Shown one piece after another: positions 37,180 to 47,299 of a stretch of DNA of 64,000 nucleotides (position 1 is the stretch's first letter; each line of letters starts with the position of its first letter). Location of the stretch: the NCBI GenBank assembly GCA_006503535.1, contig QYRS01000009.1:1-64000 (forward strand). Direction: 5' to 3'. This stretch comes from Arthrinium phaeospermum (lineage: Eukaryota; Ascomycota; Sordariomycetes; Amphisphaeriales; Apiosporaceae). Made by a program: the position numbers and the translations under genes. The notes under the pieces are model-generated. The model saw only the letters and a list, made by a program, of their open reading frames with translations, did not search any database and had not been told where the DNA came from.

Positions 37180-37800
37180 ATGGAGACCTGGAAGGAGCTA
37201 GGACCCGACTCTCCGCTACAGCAATCCGACGACGGCATCACGATAGCGATGGCAAAATGGAAGGAGCTTGGAGAGCTCCCCGACTCGGACGATGAGAGTC
37301 CGTTCGACAGCGATGCCCCGAGCAGCCAGGATCACGACGATCCACCGGCCGTCGCCAGCGGAAACAACGATGCCAATAATCGAGATGTAGTGGATATACC
37401 TACCTCACAAAGCCTGGAAGATTCCCGGACAACTTGGACCCCTCGACTTGGACCCCTCGAGCTATTCTCCAGCACTCGAGCGCCGGATCGAAAATGCTTC
37501 GCCTCCGAGGGATGTAGAAGCCGATTTCGCGGAACCGTCCAACGAAACCGAGGCCCCGGCAGTCGAAGATGTTGAAGCTGGCGAAAGCAAGGCCAAGCAA
37601 TCCGCTGACCAAACATCACTGCTCCGGGAGACCAGCCCGTCGAGGGCGCCGTTTGCACCACCGCCCTGCGCCTCCGCTCGCCCCTGCGCCGCATCCTGAC
37701 GGCCTACGGCCTCAACGAGAACCTCACCCTCGAGGCGTGCTGCCTCGTCGCCCTCGCCGAGGAGATCCCCGCACCCCGGCGCCTCCCGAGCAGAAGCTAG
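37180..37800 (+). pseudogene. Unknown acidic protein gene with three apparent frame breaks
   Basis: ATG 37180 opens METWKELGPDS, then an acidic Ser/Asp stretch (GELPDSDDESPFDSDAPSS) and NNRDVVDIPTSQSLED. At 37424 the frame breaks next to TTCCC, at about 37440 next to CCCC and at about 37610 next to CAAAC. In each case one more base in the run would continue a good reading (PDNLDPSTWT; SSYSPALERRIEN; NITAPGDQPVEGAV), ending in a helical leucine-rich C-terminus (RLRSPLRRILTAYGLNE) and TAG 37798-37800. No family recognised. The middle part (PAV-x-NN-DVxDxPTS-LED) recurs at 38205-38350. Either a decayed gene or an intact gene with length errors in the sequence. Confidence 0.5.
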
Positions 37801-37864
37801 GTCCGGCAGCAAGCCTCCATTGACCTGCTGGATACGGGTGGCAGTGGAATTGTGTCACAAATCA

Positions 37865-38142
37865 TGGTCGGTGGACTAGAACAACGCGTGATTAACCGGC
37901 AACCTCCCCGCGCCGGCAAGAAGATCCAGAAAAAGAGGGCCAATGCCGCCGCCCGCGCTGCCGCTGTCGAAGAAGGAGAGTACGCTGTCTCACGGATCAA
38001 TTACGCCCCTGTCGCTGGCGCTGACGGTGAACCTCGTACCGCTGACCGCATCAACCGGCAACCTCCGACGATAGAGAGCCTGGACGCCGACATGGACAAG
38101 TGGCGTAGTGAGAACGGCCATAAAAAGGAAGAGGTGGACTAG
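37865..38142 (+). pseudogene. 5'-truncated copy of the 59749-60486 gene
   Basis: From about 37905 the DNA matches 60285-60530 closely: AGKKIQKKRANAAARAAA, then after an extra ~50-nt piece RQPPTIESLDADMDKWRSEN and a terminal KKEEVD with TAG, followed by matching 3' flank (ACGCGTAATTAGTACTTGTC against ACGCGTGATGAGTACTTGTC). Just upstream, 37867-37893 (GGTGGACTAGAACAACGCGTG) is itself a copy of the gene's stop region, so the fragment was duplicated more than once. The N-terminal LDRALDEI part is missing. The 96-codon frame is open, but without the helicase-binding end it is probably non-functional. Confidence 0.75.
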
Positions 38143-38199
38143 AGCAACGCGTAATTAGTACTTGTCTGGCCGCCGCCCCTGCGTTTTCACCCCCAGCAA

Positions 38200-38685
38200 C
38201 CGGAGCTACCTCATCTCCCGGCCGTCGCCGGCAGAAACAACCACGCCGACGACCACAATCGAGATGTATGGGATGTACCTACCTCTTCGCAAGGCCTGGA
38301 AGACTTTGCACCATCTAATCCCCGACGACTTGAGCTTCCTGGTCTCCATCATGACGCAGAGTACCAGTGAGAAGGGCTTCCGAGAAGGAGCTATGACTTG
38401 ACGCCATAGACCTCGAAGCCCTTGACGAAATCCACCTCGAGGAAGCTCCCAATGCGCCCCGCACCTTCGACCCGCCCGACGAGCGCACCAAGCTGGTCCG
38501 CGACTACTGGCACAAGGACAGCGAGGCGGGCGCAATAGGCCGTGCGCGCCCAGGTCCCCCGCAAGGACCACCTCGAGGCGCTCGTCGAATTTAACGAGGG
38601 CGACACCGTCCTCACCGTCCTGCCGCCTAATAAGCGCCAGATCCTTATTAAGGAGGCTCTCGAGAAACTTGAGGAACAGTAACTT
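38200..38685 (+). pseudogene. Second partial copy of the 37.2-kb gene plus an unknown C-terminal block
   Basis: 38205-38350 reads PAVAGRNNHADDHNRDVWDV and SSQGLEDFAPSNPRRLELP, paralogous to 37335-37430. From 38404 another block reads LDAIDLEALDEIHLEEAP, DERTKLVRDYWHKDSE, then after a frame change AQVPRKDHLEALVEFNEGD and PNKRQILIKEALEKLEEQ to TAA at 38680-38682. One TAG stands where a Gln codon is likely (near 38537). Unknown family; clearly coding in origin. Confidence 0.45.
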
Positions 38686-38854
38686 AACGCCACGGATTGT
38701 TAAACGAAGACCTTAATATGGAACAGATACTTTAGCTAGAAACGTAAACAATATGAACTGCTTTTAATGAAATTTCTACATCAACTTCTAGTATGCGTGA
38801 GGAGGTATGTGCAGCGTGATTTGCGACAAGTCCAGAAGGTTGGTCGTGGCCGAG

Positions 38855-39400
38855 GTAGAAGTCACGATTGGGGCGCGGCTTGGCCAAGGCCTGGTCTCCC
38901 CCGCTCTCTTTCCTCCTCCCTCCCCGACCCCTGACATGATTGGATCCTCCGGGGGCTCCCTCTTTGCTCTCTGACGTCTGCCAGCTGTTCCTTGAGGTCA
39001 TTGACCTTTCGCTTGAATTCGTCAGGCTTGGAGATCGTCTTGGAATAGTGAAACCGCATTCCTGCGAGAAAAGCCGAAGAAATAGGGAAGATTCTAGCGT
39101 CATTCTAGGCAGAAACGCCATACTTTCTTCTTGCCCCGGAGCAGGAAGTATAGAGGTATTTGCCGGTGCTTCCGGGACGGACTGGGGGTCTTCCCGCGGC
39201 GTTGACCATCTTGTTCTTCCTGGTCTTCGGTTCTCGGGCCAAGCAACCGGTAGAGGACCTGGTCGACGAGCCAGATGAACGGCTTGCCGAGAGCCTGCTT
39301 ACCCGTCTCCTCCTTGGTCTCCTCCTTGGCCTCCTTCTTCATGTTCTTGCTCTCCTGCTTGGCCTTCTTCTTGTCCTTCCAGCCAGAGAATAGTAACGCA
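38855..39400 (-). pseudogene. Charged coiled-coil gene fragments
   Basis: Minus strand: one block (39400 down to 39100) reads FSGWKDKKKAKQESKNMKKE, then EETKEETGKQALGKPF and IWLVDQVLYRLLGPR; a second (39059 down to 38900) reads MRFHYSKTISKPDEFKRKVN and DLKEQLADVREQRG. Lys/Glu-rich helices around a short hydrophobic segment (IWLVDQVLYRLL) are seen. The blocks are about 40 nt apart and could be exons. Family unknown. A longer minus-strand frame (39299-39781) overlaps and is less protein-like. Confidence 0.4.
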
Positions 39401-39887
39401 GCTCATTGGGCGTTGGTTGATGAGATGGGGAGTGATAGGTCCGGTCCTCTTTTGTTGCTCGGTGTAGGCTGCAGAAGGACTCAGTATTCCTTCTCTTGCC
39501 CTCCTCTCCTTCTCCTGTCCCCCGGCACGGCCCGGACGAGTATCTTGATCTTGCTCCCGGGGGCCTTGCTCGGTGGTGCCCGGTGCTGACGGTCTACCTT
39601 GGCCACGAGTCAGCAGAATCGGTTCTCGGGGATTGGGTGCTGCAGAAGCGGCTGACTTGTCCGGGCCGGGCTTCACCGAGAGGATCCGGTTTGCCCCCAG
39701 ATGAAGCCGCACGACTCGCTTTCCAAGTGATTCATGACAGCGGCCGAGGCAAGGAACTGGATATTGTAAATCGATTTCCATTAGATCCTACGTAAGCTAA
39801 GAAGAAACAGAACAACCGTACCTCGATCCTAGTTAGGCTTGACTGGTCGACAACGCTCCAACACCGGCCTCTGGGCTCCCGGGTACA

Positions 39888-40200
39888 ATGTAATATTTTG
39901 CAGGGTAGTATCTGAACAATTCGAGCTCGTAGAATATGAGAGAGCCCATTGGGGTGTACAGGGCATCTTGCTGCAGAGGCCCGAGAGCTTGATGCCGCCT
40001 TGGTCGCATTTCATGTCAAGGTAATACTTTGCAGGGTAGTATCTGAACAGTTCGAGCTCGTAGAGCATGAGAGATAGCCCATTGGGGTGTACAGGGCATC
40101 TTGGCGGAGAGGCCCGAGAGCTTGATGCCGTCCCGGTAATACTTTGCAGGGTAGTATCTGAACAGTTCGAGCTCGTAGAACATGAGAGCTACGTTTGCGC
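39888..40200. repeat. ~120-bp tandem repeat, three units
   Basis: Units begin at about 39888, 40019 and 40135 with GTAATACTTTGCAGGGTAGT and carry TTCGAGCTCGTAGA, CATTGGGGTGTACAGG and GAGGCCCGAGAGCTTGATGC. A partial related copy lies at 42833-42895. Minus-strand frames such as YELELFRYYPAKYY are repeated through the units. Confidence 0.85.
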
Positions 40201-40269
40201 ACTGGACCATACTTAAATGGTCGCGGAAGTCGGGGCTATCAATCGAAGTAATCCTCTTCGTTAACCTCC

Positions 40270-42465
40270 AGTCCGTCATCGCTCGTAGAATGCCGCGGGG
40301 TCTCGGAGCCAACTCCCCCAGATATCGTGGCAGCTCTCGGGCATCGCTGGGCTCTTCATTAGAGTTGGCTTTGGCTGCGAGCCCTCGGAGCCAGCTTCCT
40401 CAGAAGCGAGGGGATCTCGTGGCATCTCTTCATCAGAGTTGGCTTTGGCTCGAGCATCATGACCATGGGAGGGTTGGTCTCCCTCCATCGGCGGTGTAAT
40501 CAGCTGGCCTAGCTCTTGGAGGCATTGGGCCATAGCAGACATTGCCCGATGTACCTTAACATTATGCAGAGTTGCATTGCGATCAATGGCATCAAATCGG
40601 GTTTGCGTCGCGTCTTGGAAGGCGGCGACGTCCTGCTTGCTGCGACCTTCAAATCAACGGGCAGCCAGGCAGGGTTCCAGACCTTGCGACGGCGTCCCAG
40701 GTGTCTTGGAGTTCGGGGAGTGCTGGTTCCTCGTCGGAGCAGGAGAGGCAGCAGAAGCAGTGCCTTGGACATCGATGGGCTCTTCATCAGAGTTGGCTTT
40801 GGATATCGGAGCCAGCTCCCAGAAGCGAGGGGATCTCGTGGCAGCTCTTGGACATCGCTGGGCTCATCATAGTTAGCTTTGAATCGATTATCATGGCCCT
40901 GATTGAGCTTTTGGCAAACTTGCGACGGCGTCCCAGGTGTCTTGGAGTTCGGGGAAGTTGATGCTACGGGAGCTGGGTCTCCTGTTAAAGTTAGTAAAGG
41001 AAAGGAGCCAGACGATGGGAACACTAGCCTTGCGAACTTGTGCTGCAAACGTCTGCAGACTCTCAATACTTGCTTGTTCAAGAAACAGAGAGTTTGCCAG
41101 CTCGCCAATTTCAAAGAACCCAGGCCGTATAGCATCAACATGTGCCCATCATGTTGAAGGCTGGTGCCAGCTGGTCGTTGTCCGGCCGGTCTTCAGCTGG
41201 TCTCTGTCCAAATGGCCCTGATTGAGCTTTTGGCAAACTTCCAGAGACTTTGCGACGGCGTCCCAGGTCTTGAGCTTCGGGATAGTTGATGCTGCGAGAG
41301 TTCGCCAGAGTCCATGGAAATACTATCCCACTGAACCAACCTCTTGAAGTTCTCAGCTTCCCCTGCCCTGCTTGAGCTTTTGGCAAACATCCAAAGACTT
41401 TGCGACGGCGTCCCAGGTGTCTTGGAGTTCGGGGAAGTCGCTGCGGGATCTGGTGCCTCCTGTTAAAGTTAATAAAGGAAAGGAGCCAGACGATAGGTGC
41501 TTACCAACCCGTCCACAGGCAATGTCTCCTTCAAGTCTGTCACAAGATGATGCAGGATCATCTGCGTAACCAGGCAGGGTCGGCAGTGGCGCGCGTTTCG
41601 ACGATGGGAACACCAGCCTTGCGAACTCGTCTGCAGACTCTCAATACTTGCTTGTTCAAGAAACAGAGAGCTTGCCAGCTGGGCAGTCCCAAAGTACCAA
41701 CTGCCGTATATCATCAACATTGGGTATGATGGAAGCTGGTGCTAGCTGGTCCTGGTCCCTGTCCAAATGGCCCTGATTGAGCTTTTGGCAAACTTCCAAA
41801 GACTTTGCGACGGCGTCTCAGGTGTCTTGGAGTTCGGGGAAGTTGCTTCTCCGATGGCAACGTCATCCTTGGTGACGTGCGTGGCCAACCGACGAGTTCC
41901 ACTGATGGTATCAGTGATACGAGTACCTCGAGCCAAAGCATACTGGATCGAAGCCTGCTGTTGAAGTTAGTAAAAGTCAAGACCGAGAAGATGGTCTCGT
42001 ACCATTATCACTGGAAACAGTCTGAAGCGGAAGCTCAACAACTCGCACTTGCACTGATGGTATACAACATACAGCATCAACATGTGTCCATCATCAAGCA
42101 GAATGAAGGTCTCATCCTTCCCACGGAAGAGACTTTGCGACGGCGTCCCAGGTTGGGGCGGTTGGTGTGGGAGCTCGCCAACAGCTCGGCGGTTCTACTG
42201 ATGGTTCTTCGCCAGAGACCACCCCTTGCTGTACAACATACAGCATCAACATGTGCCCATCATCAGGTATGCTGAAGGCCAGCTCGTCCAAATGGCCCTG
42301 GTTGGGGCTTTTGGCAGGTTTCCAAAGACTTTGCGACGGCGTCCCAGGTGTCCTTGGAGTTCGGGGCCGTGCAAGTGATGCGACCTGCAACAATGGGGAT
42401 GGATGCTGGGGTGTGGCCGGGGGAGTCCTTAAGATGGTGATTCCATGACAAGTGATGTGCTGCAG
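40270..42465 (-). repeat. Dispersed composite modules (DTWDAVAKSLEVCQK family)
   Basis: GACGGCGTCCCAGGTGTCTT recurs at about 40689, 40927, 41408, 41810 (one mismatch) and 44669, with variants near 41256 and 42336. In one minus-strand frame it reads PELQDTWDAVAKSLEVCQKL and NQGHLD, which looks like real helical protein and keeps its frame in most copies. It is followed by DDGHMLMLY or a variant, and in two places by the core of the 27.3-29.8 kb array. So a composite of at least three modules has been multiplied here. Complete genes cannot be assembled. Confidence 0.55.
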
Positions 42466-42481
42466 GAACTAGTTAACAGTT

Positions 42482-42660
42482 CTGTTGCATTCAGTGAGGG
42501 CTAAGAACGTGGGAAAGAAGAAGATGGGGGCTTACCGAAGACGCCTTTTGACAGCTGCCTCTGGTCATGTCCTTGATTTGGCGAAGGAGTTTGGTATCGC
42601 CGAGCTCCCAGGCAATGTTGGCCGCCTTGTAGTTGACAGCATGGACTGTCTCCTTTTGCC
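42482..42660 (-). pseudogene. Exon (HAVNYKAANIAWELGD) with downstream intron
   Basis: Minus strand, exon from about 42650 to 42536: HAVNYKAANIAWELGD, then TKLLRQIKDMTRGSCQ, then a 5' splice site GTAAGCCCCC at 42535 and a 3' end ATGCAACAG at 42482. Its closest relative is at 44871-45010. Downstream minus-strand sequence continues into the DTWDAVAKSL module with conserved spacing, so exon, intron and module were duplicated together. Family unknown. Confidence 0.5.
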
Positions 42661-42699
42661 GGACAAGAGATACAGCAACAACCGTAGCCAGCTGCTGGC

Positions 42700-43620
42700 T
42701 TGGTACTGGGTCAGGACCCCGTAAGTCCATGTGGTCCTCGACATGGTTCTGCATCGTGAAAGTCAGTAGGATGCTAGCAGCTCCCAGATCTGCCTGGGCA
42801 TGCTTCGTCAGCTGTCGACCTTGGCTCAGATACCCATTGGGGTGTACAGGACATCCTGGCCGTGTTTCAAGCCCCGAGATCTTGATGCCTGCCGCCGTCT
42901 TGGCCACGTCGTCGAAATGACAATATAAAAGGAAGCCTCGGAGGCTCCTGGCTGGACATTGGCATTTCTTGTGCTATCATCCCGCAGCTGTTTGTCGATA
43001 GTGGTCCGCACCCAAGCAGATTCGGCTTGCCCACTCCACAGGGCAGCCAGCTTGTACCCGGCAGGGAGGCTTGGGGTGGTTCAGGATGTAGGAGCAGACA
43101 TTCCACTGATGGTATCGGTGATGCGGGTACGCCGGGAGAAGGTCTGCGTGGTCAGTCAGAGCAGGCGCAAGAGGGGACCAACTGGTGTACATACCACGTT
43201 TCAGGGGGCCCGCGCCACCCACGTCCAAAGGCAGCCAGGAGGGCGGTGGAGAAGAGCATCTGGGACAATGCTTTGGCCGAAACGGCAGGCCGAGAGGGAG
43301 CCTCGTGCCTGGTTGGGATCTCGTGGCAGCTCTTGGGAATCGCTGGTCTCTTCATCAGAGTTGGCTTTGACTTGAGCATGATGAGCATGGGAGGTCTCCC
43401 TCCATCGGCGGTGTAATCAGTTCTCTTGGAGGCACTGGGCCATGGCAGACATTGCCCGATGTACCTTATCATTATGCAGAGTGACTTCCGGTGGCTCTCG
43501 TCAAGCTTGTCGCCGTATCCCATGGGATATCTTGATTATTCCATGGAAGCAATGATTATTCCACTGGAATAATTGGGATAACGAGGTTAATGTATTGAAT
43601 ATCTTTCTATTACCAAGTAC
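42700..43620. other. Mixed repeat remnants, no supported gene
   Basis: Contains a partial 120-bp unit (about 42835), GATGGTATCGGTGATGCGGGTAC (about 43108; related copy near 41905) and two palindrome-family motifs at 43531-43578. Open frames up to 138 codons overlap on both strands without family features. Confidence 0.4.
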
Positions 43621-43639
43621 GTCGAAGTCCTGTCTATGT

Positions 43640-44395
43640 GGGCGTTGAGCCGCGCCTGCAGGCTTTTGCCCTGCCTTGCGATCTCGGCATCATGCCTGCG
43701 GACGTGGTTGGGAACGGTGGGAATGGCTTTTGCCCTGCCTTGCGATCTCGGCTGCCTGCGGACGTGATTGGGAATGCTGTCGGTGATGACTCGGTCATCG
43801 AGCAGCGCCTGTAGGCTTTTACCCTGCCTTGCGATCTCGGCATCATGCCTGCGGGCGTGGTTGGGAATGGTGGGCATTATGCAGCGCCTGCAGGCTTTTG
43901 CCCTGCCTTGCGATCTCGGCATCATGCCTGCGGACGTTGTTGGGAACGGTGGGAATGGCTTTTGCCCTGCCTTGCGATCTCGGCTGCCTTGCGGACGTGA
44001 CTGGGAATGGTGGGCATTGAGCAGCCCCTGCAGGCTTTTGCCCTGCCTTGCGATCTCGGCATCATACCTGCGGACGTGATTGGGATGGTAGGCATTAAGC
44101 AGCGCCTGCAGGCTTTTCCCTGCCTTGCGATCTCGGCGTCATGCCTGTGGACGTGGTTGGGAATGGTAGCCATTGAGCAGCGCCTGCAGGCTTTTGCCCT
44201 ACCTTGCGATCTCGGCATCGTGCCTGCAGGCTTTTGCCCTGCCTTGCGATCTCGGCATCGTGCCTGCGGACGTGATTGGGAATGCTGTCGGTGATGAGCA
44301 GCGCCTGCAAGCTTTTGCCCTGCCTTGCGATCTCGGCATCATGCCTGCGGACGTGATTGGGAATGCTGTCGGTGATGAGTCGGTCATCAAGTATG
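43640..44395. repeat. ~75-bp tandem array, about 10 units
   Basis: The core GGCTTTTGCCCTGCCTTGCG recurs about ten times with period about 70-80, followed by ATCTCGGCATCATGCCTGCG and GACGTGRTTGGGAATG. Some units lack the middle part. In one minus-strand frame the units read RRHDAEIARQGKSLQAL, a helical peptide that stays open through most units, so a coding origin is possible. Confidence 0.85.
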
Positions 44396-44402
44396 TTAAA
44401 GG

Positions 44403-44450
44403 CTAGTGGCAGCAGCAGCAGGGGCAGCAGCAGCAGCAGGAGCAGGGGCG

Positions 44451-44495
<45 letters not shown>

Positions 44496-44630
44496 GGGGC
44501 GGCAGCAGCAGCAGCAGGGGCAGCAGCAACAGCAGCTGCAGCAGCAGGGGCGGCAGCAACAGCAGGGGCAGCAGCAACAGCAGGGGCAGCAGCAGGGGCG
44601 GCAGCAGCAGGGGCGGCAGTGCCTCGTATA
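44403..44630. repeat. CAG-rich trinucleotide array
   Basis: About 225 bp of imperfect (GCA)n interrupted by GGGGCG and GGGGCA. It directly follows the 75-bp array. Homopolymeric Ala, Ser, Leu or Cys frames across it are artefacts of the repeat. Confidence 0.9.
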
Positions 44631-44816
44631 AATGGCCCTGGTTGAGCCATTGACAGATCCCCAGAGGTTCGACGGCGTCCCAGGTGTCTTGGAGTTCGGG
44701 GCCGTGCAAGTGATGCGACCTGCAACAATGGGGATTGATGCTGAGGGTGTAGCCACGAGGAAGGCTGGAGATGATGCTTCCATGGCAGGTGACACGGTGC
44801 GGGAGCTGGTTAACAG

Positions 44817-45010
44817 CTGTTACAATTAGTTAGCAAGGGCAAGAAGATGGGCAAGATGATGGGCGCTTACCAGATGCATCCGAAGAGGCCTCTCGGTGAC
44901 TTCCTCCTGATCATGTCCTTGATCATTTGGCGGAGCTTGGCGTCGCCGAGCTCCCAGGCAACGTTCGCAGCCTTGAAGTTGACAGCATGGGCGGGCTCGT
45001 CCTTGTGAAG
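44817..45010 (-). pseudogene. Exon (HAVNFKAANVAWELGD) with canonical 54-nt intron
   Basis: Minus strand: exon from about 45005 to 44871 reads EPAHAVNFKAANVAWELGDA then KLRQMIKDMIRRKSPRG. The intron 44870-44817 has GTAAGCGCCC, a GCTAAC branch site and TAACAG, a textbook fungal intron. It is paralogous to 42482-42660, and the sequence after the intron again leads to CCCATTGTTGCAGGTCGCAT and the DTWDAV module. Upstream (minus strand) the frame can be followed through a Pro/Ser-rich stretch, but no start is certain. Confidence 0.5.
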
Positions 45011-45224
45011 GTGTGCGAGCGGCTGGATCCAGCTCGGGGATGATGAGGCTAGTACAGTTGTACTGGGCGGTGGTAGTATCTCGCATTTCTCTGCGTCATT
45101 GCCGGTCTTGCAGTACTTGACGGCAGCGGCGTGCTCTCCCCAGAAGTCTGAAGGCAAGGAAAGAGCAAAAGCAAAGAGAAGAGCAAGGAGAAGGGGAAGG
45201 CGAGGAGCAACGAGAGGAGAAAGA

Positions 45225-45282
45225 AGAGGAGCAAGGAGCAAGGAGCAAGGAGCAAGGAGCAAGGAGCAAGGAGCAAGGAGCA
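45225..45282. repeat. AGGAGCA heptamer repeat
   Basis: Seven or eight uninterrupted AAGGAGC units. Surrounding sequence (45145-45225) is purine-rich and degenerate. Minus-strand frames such as LLLAPCSLLLAPCS are repeat artefacts. Confidence 0.85.
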
Positions 45283-45294
45283 TGTGGCAGGCAG

Positions 45295-45760
45295 CAGGCC
45301 TTCTTGGCTGCGGCAGCCTCTTCTGCTTAGATGTCTTCGTGACCGGCAGCTCTTCTGCTTAGATGTCTTCGTGGCCGCATCTCCCTTCTGCTTGGATGTC
45401 TTCGTGACACCGCCAATGGTGGCAGCAGCCCTTTCGACCGAACGACATCCCCCTGCTTGGAAGTACAAGTCTTCGGGCTCCCCATCTTCTGCTTAGATGT
45501 CTTCGTGACACCAGTCACGCGATTCGAAGGAGCCGAACCACCGCCAATAAGTGCTCGCAAGTGGGAGAACAACCAGGGGAAGAGAAGGAGGAGAGCAAGA
45601 GAAGAGCAAGGAGCAAGACGGCGGGTGTTCTTGGCTGCGGCATCTCCCTTCTGCTTAGATGTTTTCGTGGCCGCAGCTCTTCTGCTTCGAAGTCTTCGTA
45701 TGGGGAAGAGGCCATCGTGGCTCAGCGCATCCATATGCTGGTCGTGCGGTTCGAACGAGC
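45295..45760 (-). repeat. Short repeat encoding TKTSKQK on the minus strand
   Basis: CTTCTGCTTAGATGTCTTCG and close variants occur at about 45327, 45353, 45386, 45488 and 45649, with a further copy near 48447. In one minus-strand frame each reads TKTSKQKG. It is a basic, low-complexity coding-type repeat. Confidence 0.65.
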
Positions 45761-45884
45761 TAAACCAACGCCCACAAGTGCTCGAAAGGAGGGAGAGGAA
45801 GAAGAGGGAGAAGAGGGAGAGGGAGAAGAGGAAGGAGAGGGATGAGGACAAGGAGGGGAAGAGAGCCAAATCGGGCAAGGATGG

Positions 45885-46995
45885 GATTTAGGGCCGGCTC
45901 GGACGAGTTGTTGGTCTCCTGACGAGGTGTTGGTCTCCCGGTGAGGCCGGCTCGGACGAGTTGTTGGTCTCCTAATGAGGCGGCACCCCAGAAGAAGGGG
46001 AAGAGAGAGCCGAATCGGGCAAGAATGGGATTTGGGGCCGGCTCGGACGAGTTGTTAGTCTCCTGATGAGGGTCTCCTGATGAGGCGGCACCCCATAAGA
46101 AGAAGAGGGGGAGGAAAGCCAAATCGGGCAAGGATGGGATTTGGGGCCGGCTTAGACGAGGTGTTGGTCTCTTAATGAGGTGGCACCCTATATGGAGAAG
46201 AGGGGAGAGCTAAATCGAGCAAGAATGGGATTTGGGGCTCGGACGAGGTGTTGGTCTCTTGATGAGGGGGAGAGAAAGCCAAATCGGGCAAGAATGGGAT
46301 TTGGGGCCGGCTCGGGCGAGGTGTTAGTCTTTTGATAAGGCGGTACCTTAAAAGAAGGGAAAGAGAGAGCCAAATCGGGCAAGGATAGGATTTGGGGCCG
46401 GCTCGGATAAGTTGGTCTCCTGATGAGGCCGGCTCGGACGAGTTGTTGGTCTCCTGATGAGGGGGAGAGAGAACCAAATCGGGCAAGGATGGGATTTAGG
46501 GCTCGGACGAGGTATTGGTTTCCTGATGAGGGGGAGAGAGAGCCAAATCGGGCAAGAATGGGATTTGGGGCCGACTCGGACGAGTTGTTGGTCTCCTGAT
46601 GAGGCGGTACCCCATATGGAGAAGAGGAGAGCAAGAATGGGATTTGGGGCCGGCTCGGACGAGTTGTTGGTCTCCTGATGGGGCCGGCTCGGACGAGGTT
46701 TTGGTCTCCTGATGAGGCGGCACCCTATATGGAGAAGAGGGGGGAGAGAGAGCCAAATCGGGCAAGTGGGACTTGGGGCCGGCTCGGGCGAGGTGTTGGT
46801 CTCATGATAAGGCGGCACCTTAGAAGAAGGGGAAGAGAGAGCCAAATTAGGTAAGGATGGGATTTGGGGCTCAGACGAGGTGTTAGTCTCCTGATGAGGC
46901 GTTGGTCTCCTGATGAGGCGGTACCCTATATAGAGAAGAGGGGGGAGAGAGCCAAATCGAGCAAGAATGGGATTTGGGGCTCGGACGAGGTGTTG
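45885..46995. repeat. ~60-110 bp tandem array (CCAAATCGGGCAAGAATGGG)
   Basis: About a dozen units contain CCAAATCGGGCAAGRATGGG, ATTTGGGGCCGGCTCGGACG and TTGTTGGTCTCCTGATGAGG, with an optional GCGGCACCCC block. A smaller separate array lies at 47995-48135. Minus-strand frames (PHQETNNSSEPAPNPI) run through the units because the lengths are often multiples of three. Confidence 0.85.
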
Positions 46996-47014
46996 GTCTC
47001 CTGATAAGGCGACA

Positions 47015-47215
47015 GTCCTTCTTGACATCGCCAACGAGTGCCGCAGACGTAAGAGTCATCATCATCGATGCTTTCAGTGTCTTCGGAAACGTCCCAGTGG
47101 ACGTAGTCCTCGACCTGCTGGTGAGTCGGGAAGGAGCTCCAAGTTGGGTGCATCATGTAGAAGTGCTCTAACGTGCTGCTCGCGAGCTTGATAATACGGC
47201 CGGGCATCGTCCTCG
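47015..47215 (-). pseudogene. Acidic exon-like block (DTESIDDDDSYVCGT), copy 1
   Basis: A minus-strand frame reads MPGRIIKLASSTLEHFYMMH, FPTHQQVEDYVHWDVSE and DTESIDDDDSYVCGTRWRC. Near-identical DNA occurs at 48180-48330 (GAGTGCCGCAGACGTAAGAG and GAGTCATCATCATC), and part of the left half (GTGCTGCTCGCGAGCTT) at 47797. In the other frame the paralogous phrase is REQHMRALL. Coding in origin, family unknown. Confidence 0.45.
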
Positions 47216-47299
47216 GTGACGCGGATGTAGGCGACGGTCGGTGACACCGCCGATGGGGGCGACGGCAGCTCTTACGTCTTCTGGGGCTCCCTATCCTCT

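Noticed and set aside
43640..44400. CRISPR-like array
   Set aside because: Repeats are degenerate, spacing varies, the spacers are also repeated, and the sequence is from a eukaryotic chromosome end.
44406..44645. Poly-Ala, poly-Leu or poly-Cys proteins across the CAG array
   Set aside because: All frames are open only because the trinucleotide lacks stops; there are no flanking coding features.
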